Both the position numbers and the translations under genes were made by a program. The notes below the pieces were generated by a model that saw nothing but the letters and a program-made list of their open reading frames with translations, ran no database searches and had not been told where the DNA came from. 62,000 nt of DNA from Gnetum montanum (taxonomy: Eukaryota; Streptophyta; Gnetopsida; Gnetales; Gnetaceae), in the NCBI GenBank assembly GCA_015680685.1, contig MNCI01001838.1, positions 136,483-198,482 of the forward strand, written 5' to 3'. The stretch's first letter is position 1. Each line of letters begins with the position of its first letter. This document shows positions 33,735 through 46,031 of the stretch, in pieces.

Positions 33735-36539
33735 TCAAATAGTCCTAATTTGTGATGGTTCCTAAGGCTCTGAGGAACCTTCACTGGCTTCATGCATGGG
33801 TTGTTGAGGTGGTTGTGGCTGTCCTAATACTATTGTAACTTCAAGTGGGAGGTGGAAAGCATCTAGTAATTCTTTCATTTTCTCCTCCTTACTTTGGGGG
33901 ATCATGCACCATCCACATAGCTTCCCTAACTTGAGTTGGAATGAGCACATCCCAAGGACACAAGATTACTAGAAACAACTCCTTTGTGTTGACGAACCAA
34001 GTAGCGAACTCTTTACATTCGATGTCAAACCCCTGGACTATGTTCTTTAGCTCTTGGTAGTCATTCATCCATTTGGCTAGGTTCTCAGCAATAAATCATT
34101 GATTTCTAAATCACCCTTTGAGAACTTCGAGTTCAACATTAGTAGTCTCAAGCTTCTACTTAGTGTCCTTGTGGTGCTTAAACTTAGCCTCGTATAGTAG
34201 ATACAAGCTAGCCACTTATTTTTCCAATTCTAATTGCGGCCATTCAGCTATCAACATTACCAGGTTTGCATAATGGAGGTTGGCCAACTCCATGTACTTT
34301 GTTATCTCCTCGATTTGCACCTCTTTTAAGTAAATCTCTGCTTTGTTGTAGGCATCAATCCCATCAAAGATGGATTGCCACATCTCTCTTCCTTGTTGGA
34401 GTTGCTAGAGGGCTTCATTTAGTTTTGCCTTCACCATCTAAATTTGTTTTTCATTTACTTCCTTCTGTAGGCCAACCTGGTCCTTATAGTGATTCTTCCA
34501 GGTGGTAATCTCAATGGTTTATTTCTGGTGCAAGGTGCATACCTCCTCCATTGATCAGTTTCCTCAATTTAGTATTTACTCTGGCAAGCTGCTCTTGTTT
34601 TTGATGAATGAATTCTTACATTTGATCTTTCTAAGCATCAACATTTCACAAGAAATGATTCTATGCAATCAATGCTTCATTCTCTTCGTGTATATGATTC
34701 ATGTCCTTTTCGACTAAGTATGTTTCAAATTTTGCTATGGACTATTTAAAGATGGACATCACTGCCTCCTCCTTAGTCTTTTGAAATAATTCTTGAGACT
34801 ATTTGATAGCTTCATCCCTTGTCGCTGCTAGGCTAAGGATTGCTTGATTTGTTGGTCAGGCATGAAGTTTGACAACCTCTATGGCCAAGCATTGATTTTG
34901 CTCTTGGGCCATTTCTAGTTACCCTTCCAAAATAATGCATTTCCCCCCTACATTTACTAGCTTTGATTAGGTTGTAGTGATGTTCTCTAGAAGACCAAAA
35001 ATGTTTGGAGTCAGTTGCCTCGTTCTTACTACTTGTTGTAATAATTTTTCATGTTGAGCTGTGTTTAATTTTTCACTAACCATGCCTATGGACATCTGCA
35101 TGTCTTGAAGTGTAGATATGTTTGGTACAAATGTCATGGTTGCATTCAATGCTTCTATGACATGGTCAACCACTATTTCTGTTACTGTCTCCTATCCTTG
35201 GTGCTACATCACCAAGATAGTTGCCTCTTCACCTTCCTCCAACTGCACGAGAAAGTGGTAGCATTCCTAGATATTTCTAGGAATAGATGGTGTGTTGCTA
35301 GTGACATCATCACTTCTCAAGTATTGCAATTCAACCTTGTAGGCAGCTGCATTCTTTGGCTAGAGAAAATGAAACCACCTCTCTCCATCTAGCTAACTAT
35401 TCAGGCCACCTTATTAAGGTGACTCATTTTTGGCCGATACATAGATGAATATGCCCCATTGGTTTCTACTTGTTACTCTTTTTCACTTAAGAGCTATTCT
35501 AGAATTTTTCATAAATGCTCAATGGTTGCACAAGCCTATGGTGTTTTCTTCTAAGTGGGTGGTGGTGGTAGCAACTCCTCTAACTGAGTCATTGTTGGTG
35601 TCTTCTCTTTCATGATCTCGGACCATGAGGCCAAAGGAGTATGCTTGAGTGTGTCATTAGAGTAGTGAACAATGTCTACCCTTTTGCAATGTTTTTGGAT
35701 GAGGCATGGAAAGGGTAGGGTCCTCCTTCCACATTCATTTTCTTTAAAATTCTTCTCAATTTTTGAGTATATTAGTTGTGAAAGGTTAATGGGAAACTTC
35801 TCGCTTAGAGCAGTGAATGCTCAAGTGGAGAAAGTAGTTACCTTGCTTTGCCTCACCATTGGATTGAGGTGATAGGCCACAACCTTGAAGTAAATTTGCT
35901 CCACCAGTGTGAGCGCACCATACTTCTTATGGTCCACCCTGTAGCAATATTGGATCCACTTCTTCTAGGCCTCAAGTTCACCTTACATAGATAATTTTTC
36001 TAGTTGTGTTCCAGTGTTAGACAACTCAAGTGCCTATGAAAAAACTTCTGTCAAATAGGACACATGAATTTTCTTGATCTTGGTAGTGGATCCTAGCCTT
36101 TAATTATTCTAGAATATGTATGTTTCTCCCATGTACCACTCCCCACTGGACGTGATGATTGGCCACATGGAAGAGGTTAGTAGTTAAGTCTTGACATACT
36201 CTAGAGCTTTTTCAAGGAATGGATCAAAGTTGATCTTTTGAAGGATTGATCATTGGACCTCTCAGGACTTAATGGTATTAAGGCAAGCTTAAGTCAAAGT
36301 GACCTCAAGCCTTGGCACGGGACCAGACACTTCTCCTCTTTGTGATTGTTTAGTCGACACTTCTTCCTCTAAAATCTATGGATAGATTCCACTTCAAGTT
36401 TCTCATAGAGAGGTCTCATTGCATGAGTCACCTCTAGTAGTTCTTGGTCTTGTTCTTGTTGTCCCCTTCCAACTTTGGGTTATTTCTCCCATGGTTTCCA
36501 GGTTTCTCCTTCTTGTGGATGTTTTTGTTTAGGTGTCAT
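33735..36539 (-). pseudogene. ORF3 of element D: plant-transposon-protein domain plus coiled-coil tail
   Basis: The ATG at 36539-36537 starts MTPKQKHPQEGETWKPW. The first third (36000-35640) reads VDHKKYGALTLVEQIYFKVV, YHLNPMVRQSKVTTFST and RRTLPFPCLIQKHC. The 'LPFPxLI' block after a basic stretch resembles the C-terminal part of the 'putative plant transposon protein' domain often found in the third ORF of Athila-like elements (recalled, not searched). The rest is charged and probably coiled-coil. It ends near KMKELLDAFHLPLE and a glutamine/proline-rich tail (33950-33762). The position after pol is that of the envelope-like ORF of Athila. I saw no clear membrane segment or signal peptide. 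Stops are frequent. E has the same gene. Confidence 0.6.
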
Positions 36540-38740
36540 CTATAATCACAATAAGACTATGGATTAGCAATTATTGTGTAACCTTAAAACAATAGGGATA
36601 CCTTAACTCTTAAGGATGGTTACTCTTTGGCTAAGTTGCAATTATGGCTGATTTCATTATTCCAATTACTATTTATTTATGTATTTTCATTAATAAATCA
36701 TCCCGAAGGTTGTTGGAAGGGTTAATTTGTTAAAAAGTTGATGTTTATATATGGTTAAGGTTATTACCCATTTAGGGGAGTTAGGAAAATTTCCAAAAAA
36801 AAGCATCAATTTTTCATTAGAAACCTTAAGGTTTGTAGCCCCCATGATAAAGATCTTACCTTTAGTAAGTGCAAGATAAAAAAATGGAGTGTTTTGGATA
36901 AATGATTGGGAAGTTATAAGCTTTGGAAGGTTTTGGGCTCTAAAAATTTTCAAAAAACTCCCCTTGTGTTATGAGAAAATGGCAAAAAATTGCAAAATGT
37001 CTGGTGGTATATATAGGGTTTTTGTGCTACATCGATTGGGCCTCGTTGACTAGGATGGATGCATCGATAGGGCCTCAACGATGCAACTGTTGATCACCAT
37101 AGTCAAACTCTGACCTTAGTCAAACTTGCAAAATATGAAGAGTTTTTTAGTGAAATTGGTGTTAAATGAAAGCTTAAAAGACTAAGAATAGTATGAAAAC
37201 ATGACAAGAGGGTGTTTAAGCTCATAAATTTTGGAAAAAGGAGAAAAATTAATTTAGTGGATGAATGAAATGAAAGATCATGGAGCACTAAGTGATTTAC
37301 TCAATGGAATATGCAAAAGATAGGATTTTAGCAATGCCAAAGGTAAGGAACCTTAACTAATCAAGCTAAGAGCTATGAAAGTGGGTCCTTCCCATAGTAG
37401 GCTCATGCCATTTTGGCCCTTGAATAACCTCAACTAAGGAGTCTATGGGCCCCATAGTTGATTTAATGATCATGACAAGTTAAGGACCAACATGAAAGAA
37501 TCTAATCAAGAATCCCAACACATCATACTAAGACATAGAGCATAACATAGAATATGATAATGAGGTGAATTATGGCAGCACATATGGATGATAGAGAAGG
37601 TGGAATAGAGTTCCAAATTGAGGCCATAAGAAGTCCCTTGTAAAATTTGTGGTTAAAATGATCCTAGAAGTTCCATCCTCAGTCCAGACCAAAACTAGCC
37701 ACTTTTAGTGACTTTGCATCACCGATCTAAGACTGATGCACTCACTCAAGACACAAGAATGCTTTCACAAAACAACCACCATGCCACAAAGAGAAGAAAA
37801 GAGAAGTAGAAAGTAAGAGAGAGAGGGCCTTAGTTAGAGGGGACCTTTAGGCATAGGTGCATGTCATTTGAGTCCCATAACTAGTGCTTGTAGCTTTTTT
37901 TATTTGTCCAAGGGGTGTGCTTTGAATTTTCATTTTTTTTTATTTTTTTAATTATTTATTGAAATGGAAACCATAGCATGTGAGGACATATTCATGTCAA
38001 ATGGTTCTACTTTGAATTCCCATTGTTTTTTGTTTTTTTGTTTTTTTGTTTTTTTGTTTTTTTGTTTTTTAAAATGGGAATCACACCATGCAATGATGTT
38101 ATTTGACTTCCTATTAGTGGTTGGTGTCGAATGGTAAGAAGTCTATGAAGAACACTCAAGGAGTTAAGAAAGTAGAAGAGTACAAAGAGTAACGAGTCCC
38201 CTTGAAGTTAGATCCTTTACAAACCTTCAAATCCTTCCTATTTCTGGAACTACCAAGGTCACCAATTATTTAAAAGTTTCTTTAATGGAAGGAACCTCAA
38301 ATTCCCAAAATAGGAAAAATCATAGAGTTCATTGAATGGGAAGATGATGTGGACTCACTGCCTATTCCATGAAAAAATAAACCATGTCAAAGTCATTAGA
38401 AATTAGAATCCAAAAATAGAAACCAGACATCGACAATCACAACATTAAGCACAAACCATCATTAGTAAATAGCAATAGTGGCACTATGTCCTATGGCAAC
38501 AAAGCACACTTTATTAGCAAAAATAAGAAAATATGACACTTAAACAAAAAGAAAGAAAAATAAAGTAAAATATATAAGAAAGTGTAAACTAATTAAGAAG
38601 TTTCAAAGGTACTAAAAATGCTATAAAATTAGAAAAATTTGAAAATTAAAAATTTGTAAAGATCAAAAATATAAAAAACAAAAAGTAGAAAAACTAAGAA
38701 GCTAATTTGATCGTTAGCAAGAATGGCCATCTCCCCCATG
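36540..38740 (-). other. Spacer of element D between integrase and ORF3
   Basis: Non-coding, AT-rich. It contains the TATA region listed separately, a (GTTTTTTT)n stretch at 38025-38070 and the block ccttagttagagg...ccataactagtg (37828-37890) shared with C and E. Confidence 0.55.
37008..37095 (-). promoter_or_regulatory. Candidate internal promoter of ORF3 (element D)
   Basis: On the minus strand a TATATATA box (37015-37008) is preceded by two copies of a catcgat..gggcctc motif (37029-37050 and 37062-37085). It lies about 470 bp upstream of the ORF3 ATG. LTRs of the family show the same plan: TATA box, then short gatgca/ttgatgggg repeats. E has a counterpart at 50327-50424. Confidence 0.5.
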
Positions 38741-38749
38741 ATTGAGTTG

Positions 38750-39590
38750 GAAGGAGAAGATCCAAAAAATAGAATGTGGTTGTCCATCTGTTCAGGTGAC
38801 ATTTACACTAGTGTGTCTAGGTTCTAGGAAAGGCTTGACTTGTTGAATGTTGACTAATTTCTTTTTATTTGAGCTGTCAAGTTTGTAGATCAACATGGCC
38901 CTAGAGGGAAAGGTTTGATCAATTATATCAGATACCTCCCATAATGTTTGGAATTTCATCTTTTAGGGTACATGTGTGGGGTTCTGGTAGAGAACCTTAT
39001 CTCCTGGTTGAAGTTTTACTTTCCTGATTCTAAGGTCATGATGTTGCTTGTTGAATGCCTTGTTCACCTCATTCAAGGATAGGACCACTAATTGATTTTT
39101 TTCTAACACATTTAGATTGATTAATATTTTCTTCTGTACTAGACTTAGATCAAGGTTTAGGTCATAGGTCGTTGAGAGTGTACAGAGCTCAGATTGAATT
39201 AGGAGTGTTGGAAGTTTTTCGTACACTAACTCATAGGGAGAATAGCCAGGAAGTTTCCAAGTTAAACGATAAGCCTAGAAAGCATCATTAAGCTTTGTAC
39301 TCCAATCCTTCCTATATTTGCTAATGGTTCACATTAGTATTTTTGTAATCTCTCAATTGGTTATCTCTACTTGATCATTAGCTTGGGGGTGGTAGGATGT
39401 TGTTAATTTATGTTCTACCCCTAAGAGTTACATTAATTTTCTAAATGTGACACCTATGAAATGAATTCCATTATTAGAAATTAGTAAACGTGGCATCCCA
39501 AACCTATTCATGATATTTTTTTGTATAAATTTGGCAATAGTGGATGATGCACAATCAGTAAGTCATTGTATGACATGAGGGCTCATCATT
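38750..39590 (-). pseudogene. Integrase of element D, N-terminus missing
   Basis: From 39590 it reads CASSTIAKFIQKNIMNRFG, LLISNNGIHFIG (second aspartate replaced by N in S-D-N-G) and TSYHPQANDQVEITN, which keeps the glutamate. The C-terminal part is SPYELVYEKLPTL and HHDLRIRKVKLQPGDKVLY (39230-38963), one of the longest open stretches of this element. Directly before it stands RNase H sequence (NKPMMSPHVIQ), so the zinc-binding domain and the first aspartate have been deleted. C retains those but lacks the core. Confidence 0.75.
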
Positions 39591-39594
39591 GGCT

Positions 39595-40760
39595 TATTCA
39601 TGAGGAAGCAAATTGCACTATGATCCATATGCACTAATACTTTGTAACCAAGCACATAGTGCCTAAAATTTTCTAGCATGTACACCACTGTCATTAGTTC
39701 TTTCTCTATGGTGGTGTAATTTACCTATGATTCCACAATGCTTTGACTCATGCAGTGGATATAGTATGAATGTTTCTTATCATCCATCTACATGAATACT
39801 ACTCCCAAAGCATAGTTAGATACATCTATCATGATATGGAAGGGTTTGGACTAGTTTGGTGCTTATAGGATTGGTGTTTCTATAGTTTTCTCTTTAATTA
39901 TTGGAATGCATGTTCACATTTCTTGGTCCAGATGAAAGATGCATATTTCTTTGTAAGCTCTACTAATGGCTTTGCTATCTTAGAGAAATTCTCCCTAAAT
40001 AGCTGATAGTAGTTGGTGTGTCCAAGGAATGACCAAACATCTTTAACAGTCTTTGGTTGACATGTTATTCCTTGGATGACCCTTATCTTTTTTGGGTCTA
40101 CCTCAATCCCTTTCTATGAAATTTGGTGCCCTAACATAATGCCTTCTTGGACCATGAGATGGCTCTTTTTCCAGTTGAGTCATAGGTTTTTCTTCACACA
40201 TCTCTTCAATACTTGCTCAAGTCAGACCAAGGCTTGCTTAAAGGTAGCTCCATAGGTGGAAAATTCATCCATGAAAACTTCAACACCACCACCAATCTAC
40301 TATTGAGAGATACCAAGGACCAAGCATTGAAAGATTGTAGGGGCATTGCATAGACCAAAATAGATATTACAATATGAAAAAGTCCCCTAGGGACTCATCA
40401 ATATTGTCTTGGCCTAGTCTTTTGGTGTAATTTGGATTTAGTTATAGACACTATAACCATCCAAGAAACTATAATAACAATGCCTAGATATGGTGTCTAA
40501 TACTTGATCCACAAATGGAAAAGGAAAGAGATCCTTAAATGTTGCCATATTCAACAACCTAAAGTCGATGAAAACCTACCATTTGCCATCCTTCTTTGGT
40601 ACAATTATGAGTGGGCTAACCCACTCACTATTCACGATTGCATAGATGAACCCTACCTTGAGGAGTTTCTCTATCTCCTCCTTCACGATTTGCTTCAATT
40701 TGGGGTTTAGCCACCTCTGTGCTTGCTTTCTAGGCTTCATGGCTAGGTCAATGTAAATGC
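39595..40760 (-). pseudogene. RT and RNase H of element D
   Basis: Reverse complement of the same motif series as C: RT at 40700-40180 (decayed dGYSGYN block near 40460, fMDeFSTYg block near 40265) and RNase H at 39740-39600 (TTIEKELMTVVYMLENFRHY block, then HMDHSAICFLMNKPM). Alignment with C is collinear and stops are numerous. The polymerase copies element RNA into DNA. Confidence 0.7.
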
Positions 40761-41249
40761 GATGCTAGAATATCTTTGGAACAATTCCTATTAGCTCTGG
40801 ATATGACCAAGTAAAGACTGTTGACCATTTACTCATCACTTTCAACAAATTTTCTTTTTATTCAGGAGCAAGTTTGGTATTAATCATGACCAGTTTACCA
40901 TTCTTTAAAAATGCATACTCCATACTAGATGGTAATTTTTTTAGCTCTACGGGCTCCTACTTGAAGTGATTAGGGATTTTCAACTTTTCCCCAACAAGTA
41001 TCATCATCTTCATCAAAGAGCTAGAAATGAACTTGTTCAATTTTATCTATGCCTTCAAAATATGCACAAGTGAGCTCTTAGTTTGTTTTATGCATAGTGT
41101 GCTACTATCTAAGTCAACTATCAGCCATTGGATGCCCTCATGTTTTGTGGCTGCTACATACAGACACTTTGAATATTGATCTCTTGTGCACACTGATTGC
41201 ATGCTTTAATGTATGTACTCTTGATTGACCAGATATTTTACACACAATT

Positions 41250-41600
41250 TCACCCATTATCATTGTATGCAATGCATAGAATACACTTCTTCTCAATCTT
41301 GCCTAGTTCATTTTCCTTGGATATTTCTAAAGATAAGTCCTTTATACCCATTCTTGTGTCAATTGTGCTTAACCAAGCTCTTCCCATGATGATGGGGAAG
41401 TCATTTTTGTAGTTTTCCACCTTAATTACTAGAAAATCAATAGGATAGAACAACCCACAAACCATGGTTACAATCTCCTCTACTAATCCCAGAAGGACAG
41501 TAATCAATTGATTTGCTAATTCTAGATGAACGTTGCTCTTCTTAAGAGGTGGTAGGTTCTAGGCCTTGTACATGTCATGGGAGATGAGATTAACTCTAGA
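41250..41600 (-). pseudogene. Protease region of element D
   Basis: Reads LFYPIDFLVIKVENYKNDF and PIIMGRAWLSTIDTRMGI over 85 open codons (41507-41250). It matches C at 28407-28078 without the artificial duplication. Confidence 0.75.
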
Positions 41601-41899
41601 ACTAGAGTCAAGAAAAGCCTTGCATGGCTCTTGTCTAGAAATCTATAGATAGATGAGTGGACTTCCTAGATCAAATATTTTTGTAGGAAGATTGTCATCC
41701 TTAATCTAGTCAGAAATAACATGAGTTAGCATTACAGTGTAGATCCTAGGTAGCACTTGGTTTGAAGGGCACTCGAAGATATTTTATGCAGAGGATGAGG
41801 GTGTTGGAGATGCAGGACGATCAACTAGAGTAGGTTGTGAGGGCTAGAGAGGATTGCTAGGTTAGAAGAAAGGTCTTTTCATCGATTGATTATCCAAAC

Positions 41900-44192
41900 C
41901 ACTTGGCTTAAAAATTAGTTGTGAGTGCACAACCCTTGTAGCCTTTCGTTGTTACGGTTGTGGAGGAATCTCACCTTACATAGATGGAGCAAGAGGTAAC
42001 TGGGTTGTAATGGAGGTGTGTGTGCAAAGGAATGTAGAGGATGGTATGGATATAGATATGGGTTTTCTCCTTGAGTATCTGGTGAATGTGTTTGGTGGTA
42101 CTTTGGAGGGTAATAGCAATGTTGGAATGATGCATAACTTATAGAACTTCTAAGGGACATGGGCTACTAAACATAGTACCCATATGAATCTAGTTGCCTA
42201 TAAGGGTACTACTACCTTAATGGTGGAATTCGCCATGATTGTGGTTGATACCACTATTAGTATTTTTTGTATGGTTGTAGAGGAGTTTCACTTGGGTAGT
42301 AAGCTTGTTGTTGCTGGTGGAACTATCTTGGATTGCGTTGAGGATAAGGTAATCATCTTGGAGCTTGCCTATGTGCTAGGTAAGGATTCAATGTGTATAC
42401 TCTAGACTCTTGTAAGTGTAACACTATAAGGCAACATTCCTTTGGATGTTCATATTGGCAAATGTCACATTCAATTTCATCATCAGAGTCAAACTCCACA
42501 ACTTCTTCTACTACAGCAGCTTTGCCCTTACCTCTTTGGTAGGCACATTTAGCTTCTTTTCACCTCTTGCAATTATTATCACTATTTTGCTCTTTGGATT
42601 CTTTAGAAATCTTCAAAGTGGTTTAAAATGTTTTGTCCAAAGAGTCCCATAATTTATCAACCTTGGCTGAAATATTAGAAACAAACTTTTGAATGGGTAA
42701 GGTCTTCTTTTTCATCACTTCATCAAGTGGTGATTCCTCCTCATCACAAAATTAGACCTTTCATTTTTTAATGGAAGGGTCCCTATTATGCTCTTCAACA
42801 CTTTCCCTTTTTCGTAGCTCACCTTCTTCTTTTACTACCTTCTCAATTAACCTTTGGATTTGATGAGCTCTTAATTCAGACAACCTTCCTTGGGCATACA
42901 CCCCAAGGGTTCTTCTAGTCTCTACTCTAAGCCCATCTATGATGTGGCAAATTTGTTCCCTCTAAGAATAACCATGGCTAGGGCATTGGTGTAGGAGTGA
43001 ATAGTACCAGCCCATGGTAGCATCCAAGGGCTTATGTGCTCCCTATTTCCAACCTTGGATTTACCTTCTTAGATTAGACACTCTAGAGTACGTCTGATAT
43101 TTTTCATTGAATAGTTCTAACATGGTACTCCATCTATGGATAGATTCCAGCTCTAAAGACTAGTATCAACTACCAGCTTCTTTGATGAGTATCCTTGAGA
43201 AAATCTTGAGTTTTTATTTTGTAAGACATAGGCATCTTGAAAAGCTTGTAGATGTATTTGAGGATCAGAGTGGTATCCCACTTCAAATCTTGGGATATTA
43301 TTCATGTCTAGGTGCTTAATCTAACTATCCTTCATATGCCTGGTTGGGATTTTCACTACTTCCGCAATGTTGAGCATACTTCAAGTCACTAATAGTGGTT
43401 CATCATCATAGTTTTTTTGATGATGCTAATGATGGTTTCGGCCACCCCTTCGGTTTTGATGGCCTTCATGGTCATTGTTATCTTGGTGATCACCTTCATT
43501 ATAGTTGTTTCAATGACAACTTCTATGAGAATCGTCAGATGAAGAGGAATGTTTGAAATTGGATGAAGAGCATGAAGAGGAAGGTGGATCGCCACTGCCA
43601 TTGTGGTGTATACCACCACTCTTACACTTATTATAATCATCATCCTTAGATCCCTTATTGTTGCAATGTTTACCCAAGTTCCTACCTTGGATATCACTCT
43701 TTCTTGAATCTAATTTATGAATAGTGGATCATAGGGTCAGGTTCACACCCTCAACATCAGTAGTAGGGGGTGGATAATCTTCATGTTGAGAACCTTTAGT
43801 AGGAGGATCCTCAATGTCATCTTGATTTGGTAGGAACAAGGGATTGGTATAATGTTTTCCCTTTGTAGCTTCATGGAGTTTCTCTTAACGTTGATCTCAT
43901 TTGCATTGTGTTTCAATGGGACAGTAGTTTCAAGTATCATATCCATCTGCAACGTATTCTTTGTGAAGATCCGAGATGCCCAACTTCTTAAGAGTTTTAA
44001 ATAGCATCCTAGGCACAGATCAAGCGGGGGGCAAGATGATGTTACCCTCCATATCATGCTATTGTAGCTGCTCATCCTGATGTAGGATGAAGATGAAGTT
44101 CGACACAAACTCATCTGGATAAGTGTATACTACCTTGCATTCTTGTGGGACCAGTGGTTTGGTATCCTCGTGCTTATGAGAAGCCGTAGATA
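41900..44192 (-). pseudogene. gag of element D
   Basis: Starts near 44192 with STASHKHEDTKPLVPQECK; the initiator ATG is now ATA. It includes YTYPDEFVSNFIFILHQDEQ, GNIILPPA and LGISDLHKEYVADGYDT, collinear with the intact N-terminus of element A. The gag core lies at 43100-42900, and the zinc knuckle CDICQYEHPKECC at about 42470-42430 with C-x2-C-x3-H-x4-C spacing. A tyrosine/proline-rich part ends near 41915. Multiple stops. Confidence 0.75.
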
Positions 44193-44198
44193 TTTTGC

Positions 44199-44213
44199 AA
44201 AAAAAAAAAAAAA
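44199..44213. repeat. Poly-A run
   Basis: Fifteen adenines in the leader of element D (poly-T on the coding strand). Confidence 0.7.
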
Positions 44214-44331
44214 ATTATCAGTGTGCTTTTATAATTCTATGTATAGTGGGAATGCTATTGACCTTGAGGTTCATACAATGATATTATTGGTATTCACTTA
44301 GATCTAAATAGTGCACATTCCACAAAAAAAG

Positions 44332-44349
44332 TTCCCAAAAACAATGCCA
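44332..44349 (-). other. Decayed primer binding site of element D
   Basis: ttcccaaaaacaatgcca corresponds to the tRNA-Asp tail with several G-to-A and C-to-T changes. It lies one base from the LTR. Confidence 0.65.
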
Positions 44350-44350
44350 A

Positions 44351-44844
44351 TGATGAGTGGTGAGGTACCCCTACACCCAACCATACAAATCACAAGTGTT
44401 CATGCACAATCCTGTCAAATTTCATGGACTTTATCATTTCTAGTGCACTAGCCCTTTAGGAAGTGAATCTAGCCTTAAGGTCGATTGTTGTCTTCCCAAT
44501 TACACTTATGACATTCGTTGGTATGGTTAAGGGTAACTGAGGCATTCAATTTTTATCATTTTTATGTTTTATAGTTGGATGCTTGAAATGTAAATTAAAA
44601 ATAATTTGATTAACTAATCTAAATTAACTAATTACCTGATAATTTAACTAATCCTAACATAAGTATCCATTCCACTTTCCGTACATGTCCTGAACCCACG
44701 TATCTGCTGCTGGGTGACCAAGCACTACGCTACTAGGTGAACTAAGTAATAATGCTGCTGGGATTACCAAGCAAATACGTGTCATGCTTGAAGTGATCGT
44801 ACTTATGTGTCTTGTCAACATAGCCAACAAAACGTGACTCATCA
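44351..44844 (-). repeat. 5' LTR of element D, internally deleted
   Basis: Aligns with 32700-33160, then jumps from acttatgtgt to gtcaacatagcc, losing the TATA box and RNA start region. The far end ACTCATCA is preserved. Confidence 0.75.
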
Positions 44845-44849
44845 TCCCT

Positions 44850-46026
44850 TAACATGGCTCATTATTTTTGTGTAGAAATAAAGGCCATATGATGATGCAA
44901 TACTTTGGAAAAATAGACAATAAAGAAGTTATATTAATTTTATTCTTTTGTATTTACTCTTTTCTACTTCTACTCTATTTTCACATATCTCATCATCATC
45001 ACCATATTATCACTACTCTATTCACTCTATTTCCATTGAAGCATTGTAGTCATCTCTCAAACATTTGTACAAGGTTGTTAATCATCATAATTATCTATTA
45101 CAAAAATACATTACTCTTATATCAAGTTTGATTAAATTCTATAATGAAACAGAATTTGAAGAGTCACAAATAAGATTAGATCCCACTACGATAATTCTCA
45201 TAATCTCTTATCAAATTTTATAATTCTAAATTATTGGTCTTATTAAGAAAAATTCATAATATAAAAATCATCAAATTTATATTCAAGATTTTTAGATCTA
45301 TCATGGCTCATGATCAAGTTGTGGCATTGTAGAAGAATAAATCTTGAGTTCATCATGAATTGTGGTATTAGAAGAATCAAATTTTCATTGATCATGACTT
45401 ATAGTCAACTCCTAATTACATCACAATTGCTCCAAATCTTCAACCACTACTCGTGGTGAATCCGTTAAATAAGGAAAACTTATGATGACTTATAGTATGA
45501 TCAAGGTAACCTTTTGAATTGTAAAATTTCTATATTTTCATATACCATGGCTCATGGTGCCCTCATGGTTTACTTGTAATATCCTTAGTTTTATTTATAT
45601 CTTTATTTCTAGAGATCATGACTCATGGTTCACACATGGTCTAAAGATCACGATTTGTGTTATAGGATCATTACTTGTGATAACTAAATTTTCATCAAAA
45701 TTCATTAAATTTTATCATATTTCTATTGTTGAAGATAAGAATAAATATTATAATTACATTTTAGTGGTATTAGAAACTATTTGATTTAAAATCCTATCAT
45801 CATGAATGCTAAAGACATCCCAAAATGTTTTATGATATTTAATGGATCATAAGACTTTAGTTTATGAACCAAACTCATACAAGGGCTCCTAAAACATAAT
45901 GACTACTAGGACAATGTCCAAACCAATATTAAATTCATTGATGATTTTCAAAACATGATCAGGACTCAAATTAGAGAATATGAAAATAAAGAATGAAGAA
46001 TAATCTAGTTTCAATAATGATTCTTG
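44850..46026. other. DNA between elements D and E, no gene assigned
   Basis: Low-complexity AT-rich DNA. Words such as catgactcatgg / atcatggctcatg recur at 45300-45640. A broken frame at 45800-46020 (AKDIPKCFMIFNG...) looks gag-like but is too short to call. Confidence 0.4.
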
Positions 46027-46031
46027 CAAGT

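Larger units (their letters stand above)
32700..44844 (-). mobile_element. Element D: Athila-type retrotransposon with third ORF
   Basis: Left LTR start TGATGAGTG at 32700; right LTR end ACTCATCA at 44844. TCCC stands directly outside both ends (32696-32699 and 44845-44848), a 4-bp match where 5 are expected. Minus-strand order: shortened 5' LTR, decayed primer site (44349-44332), gag, protease, RT, RNase H, integrase, spacer with TATA box, ORF3, 3' LTR. Length about 12.1 kb. Both LTRs have deletions: the 5' copy lacks about 350 bp, and the 3' copy lacks its polypurine-side end. Confidence 0.75.

Noticed and set aside
44850-46026. Copia-like gag
   Set aside because: The AKDIPKCFMIFNG fragment is too short and broken to support a family.
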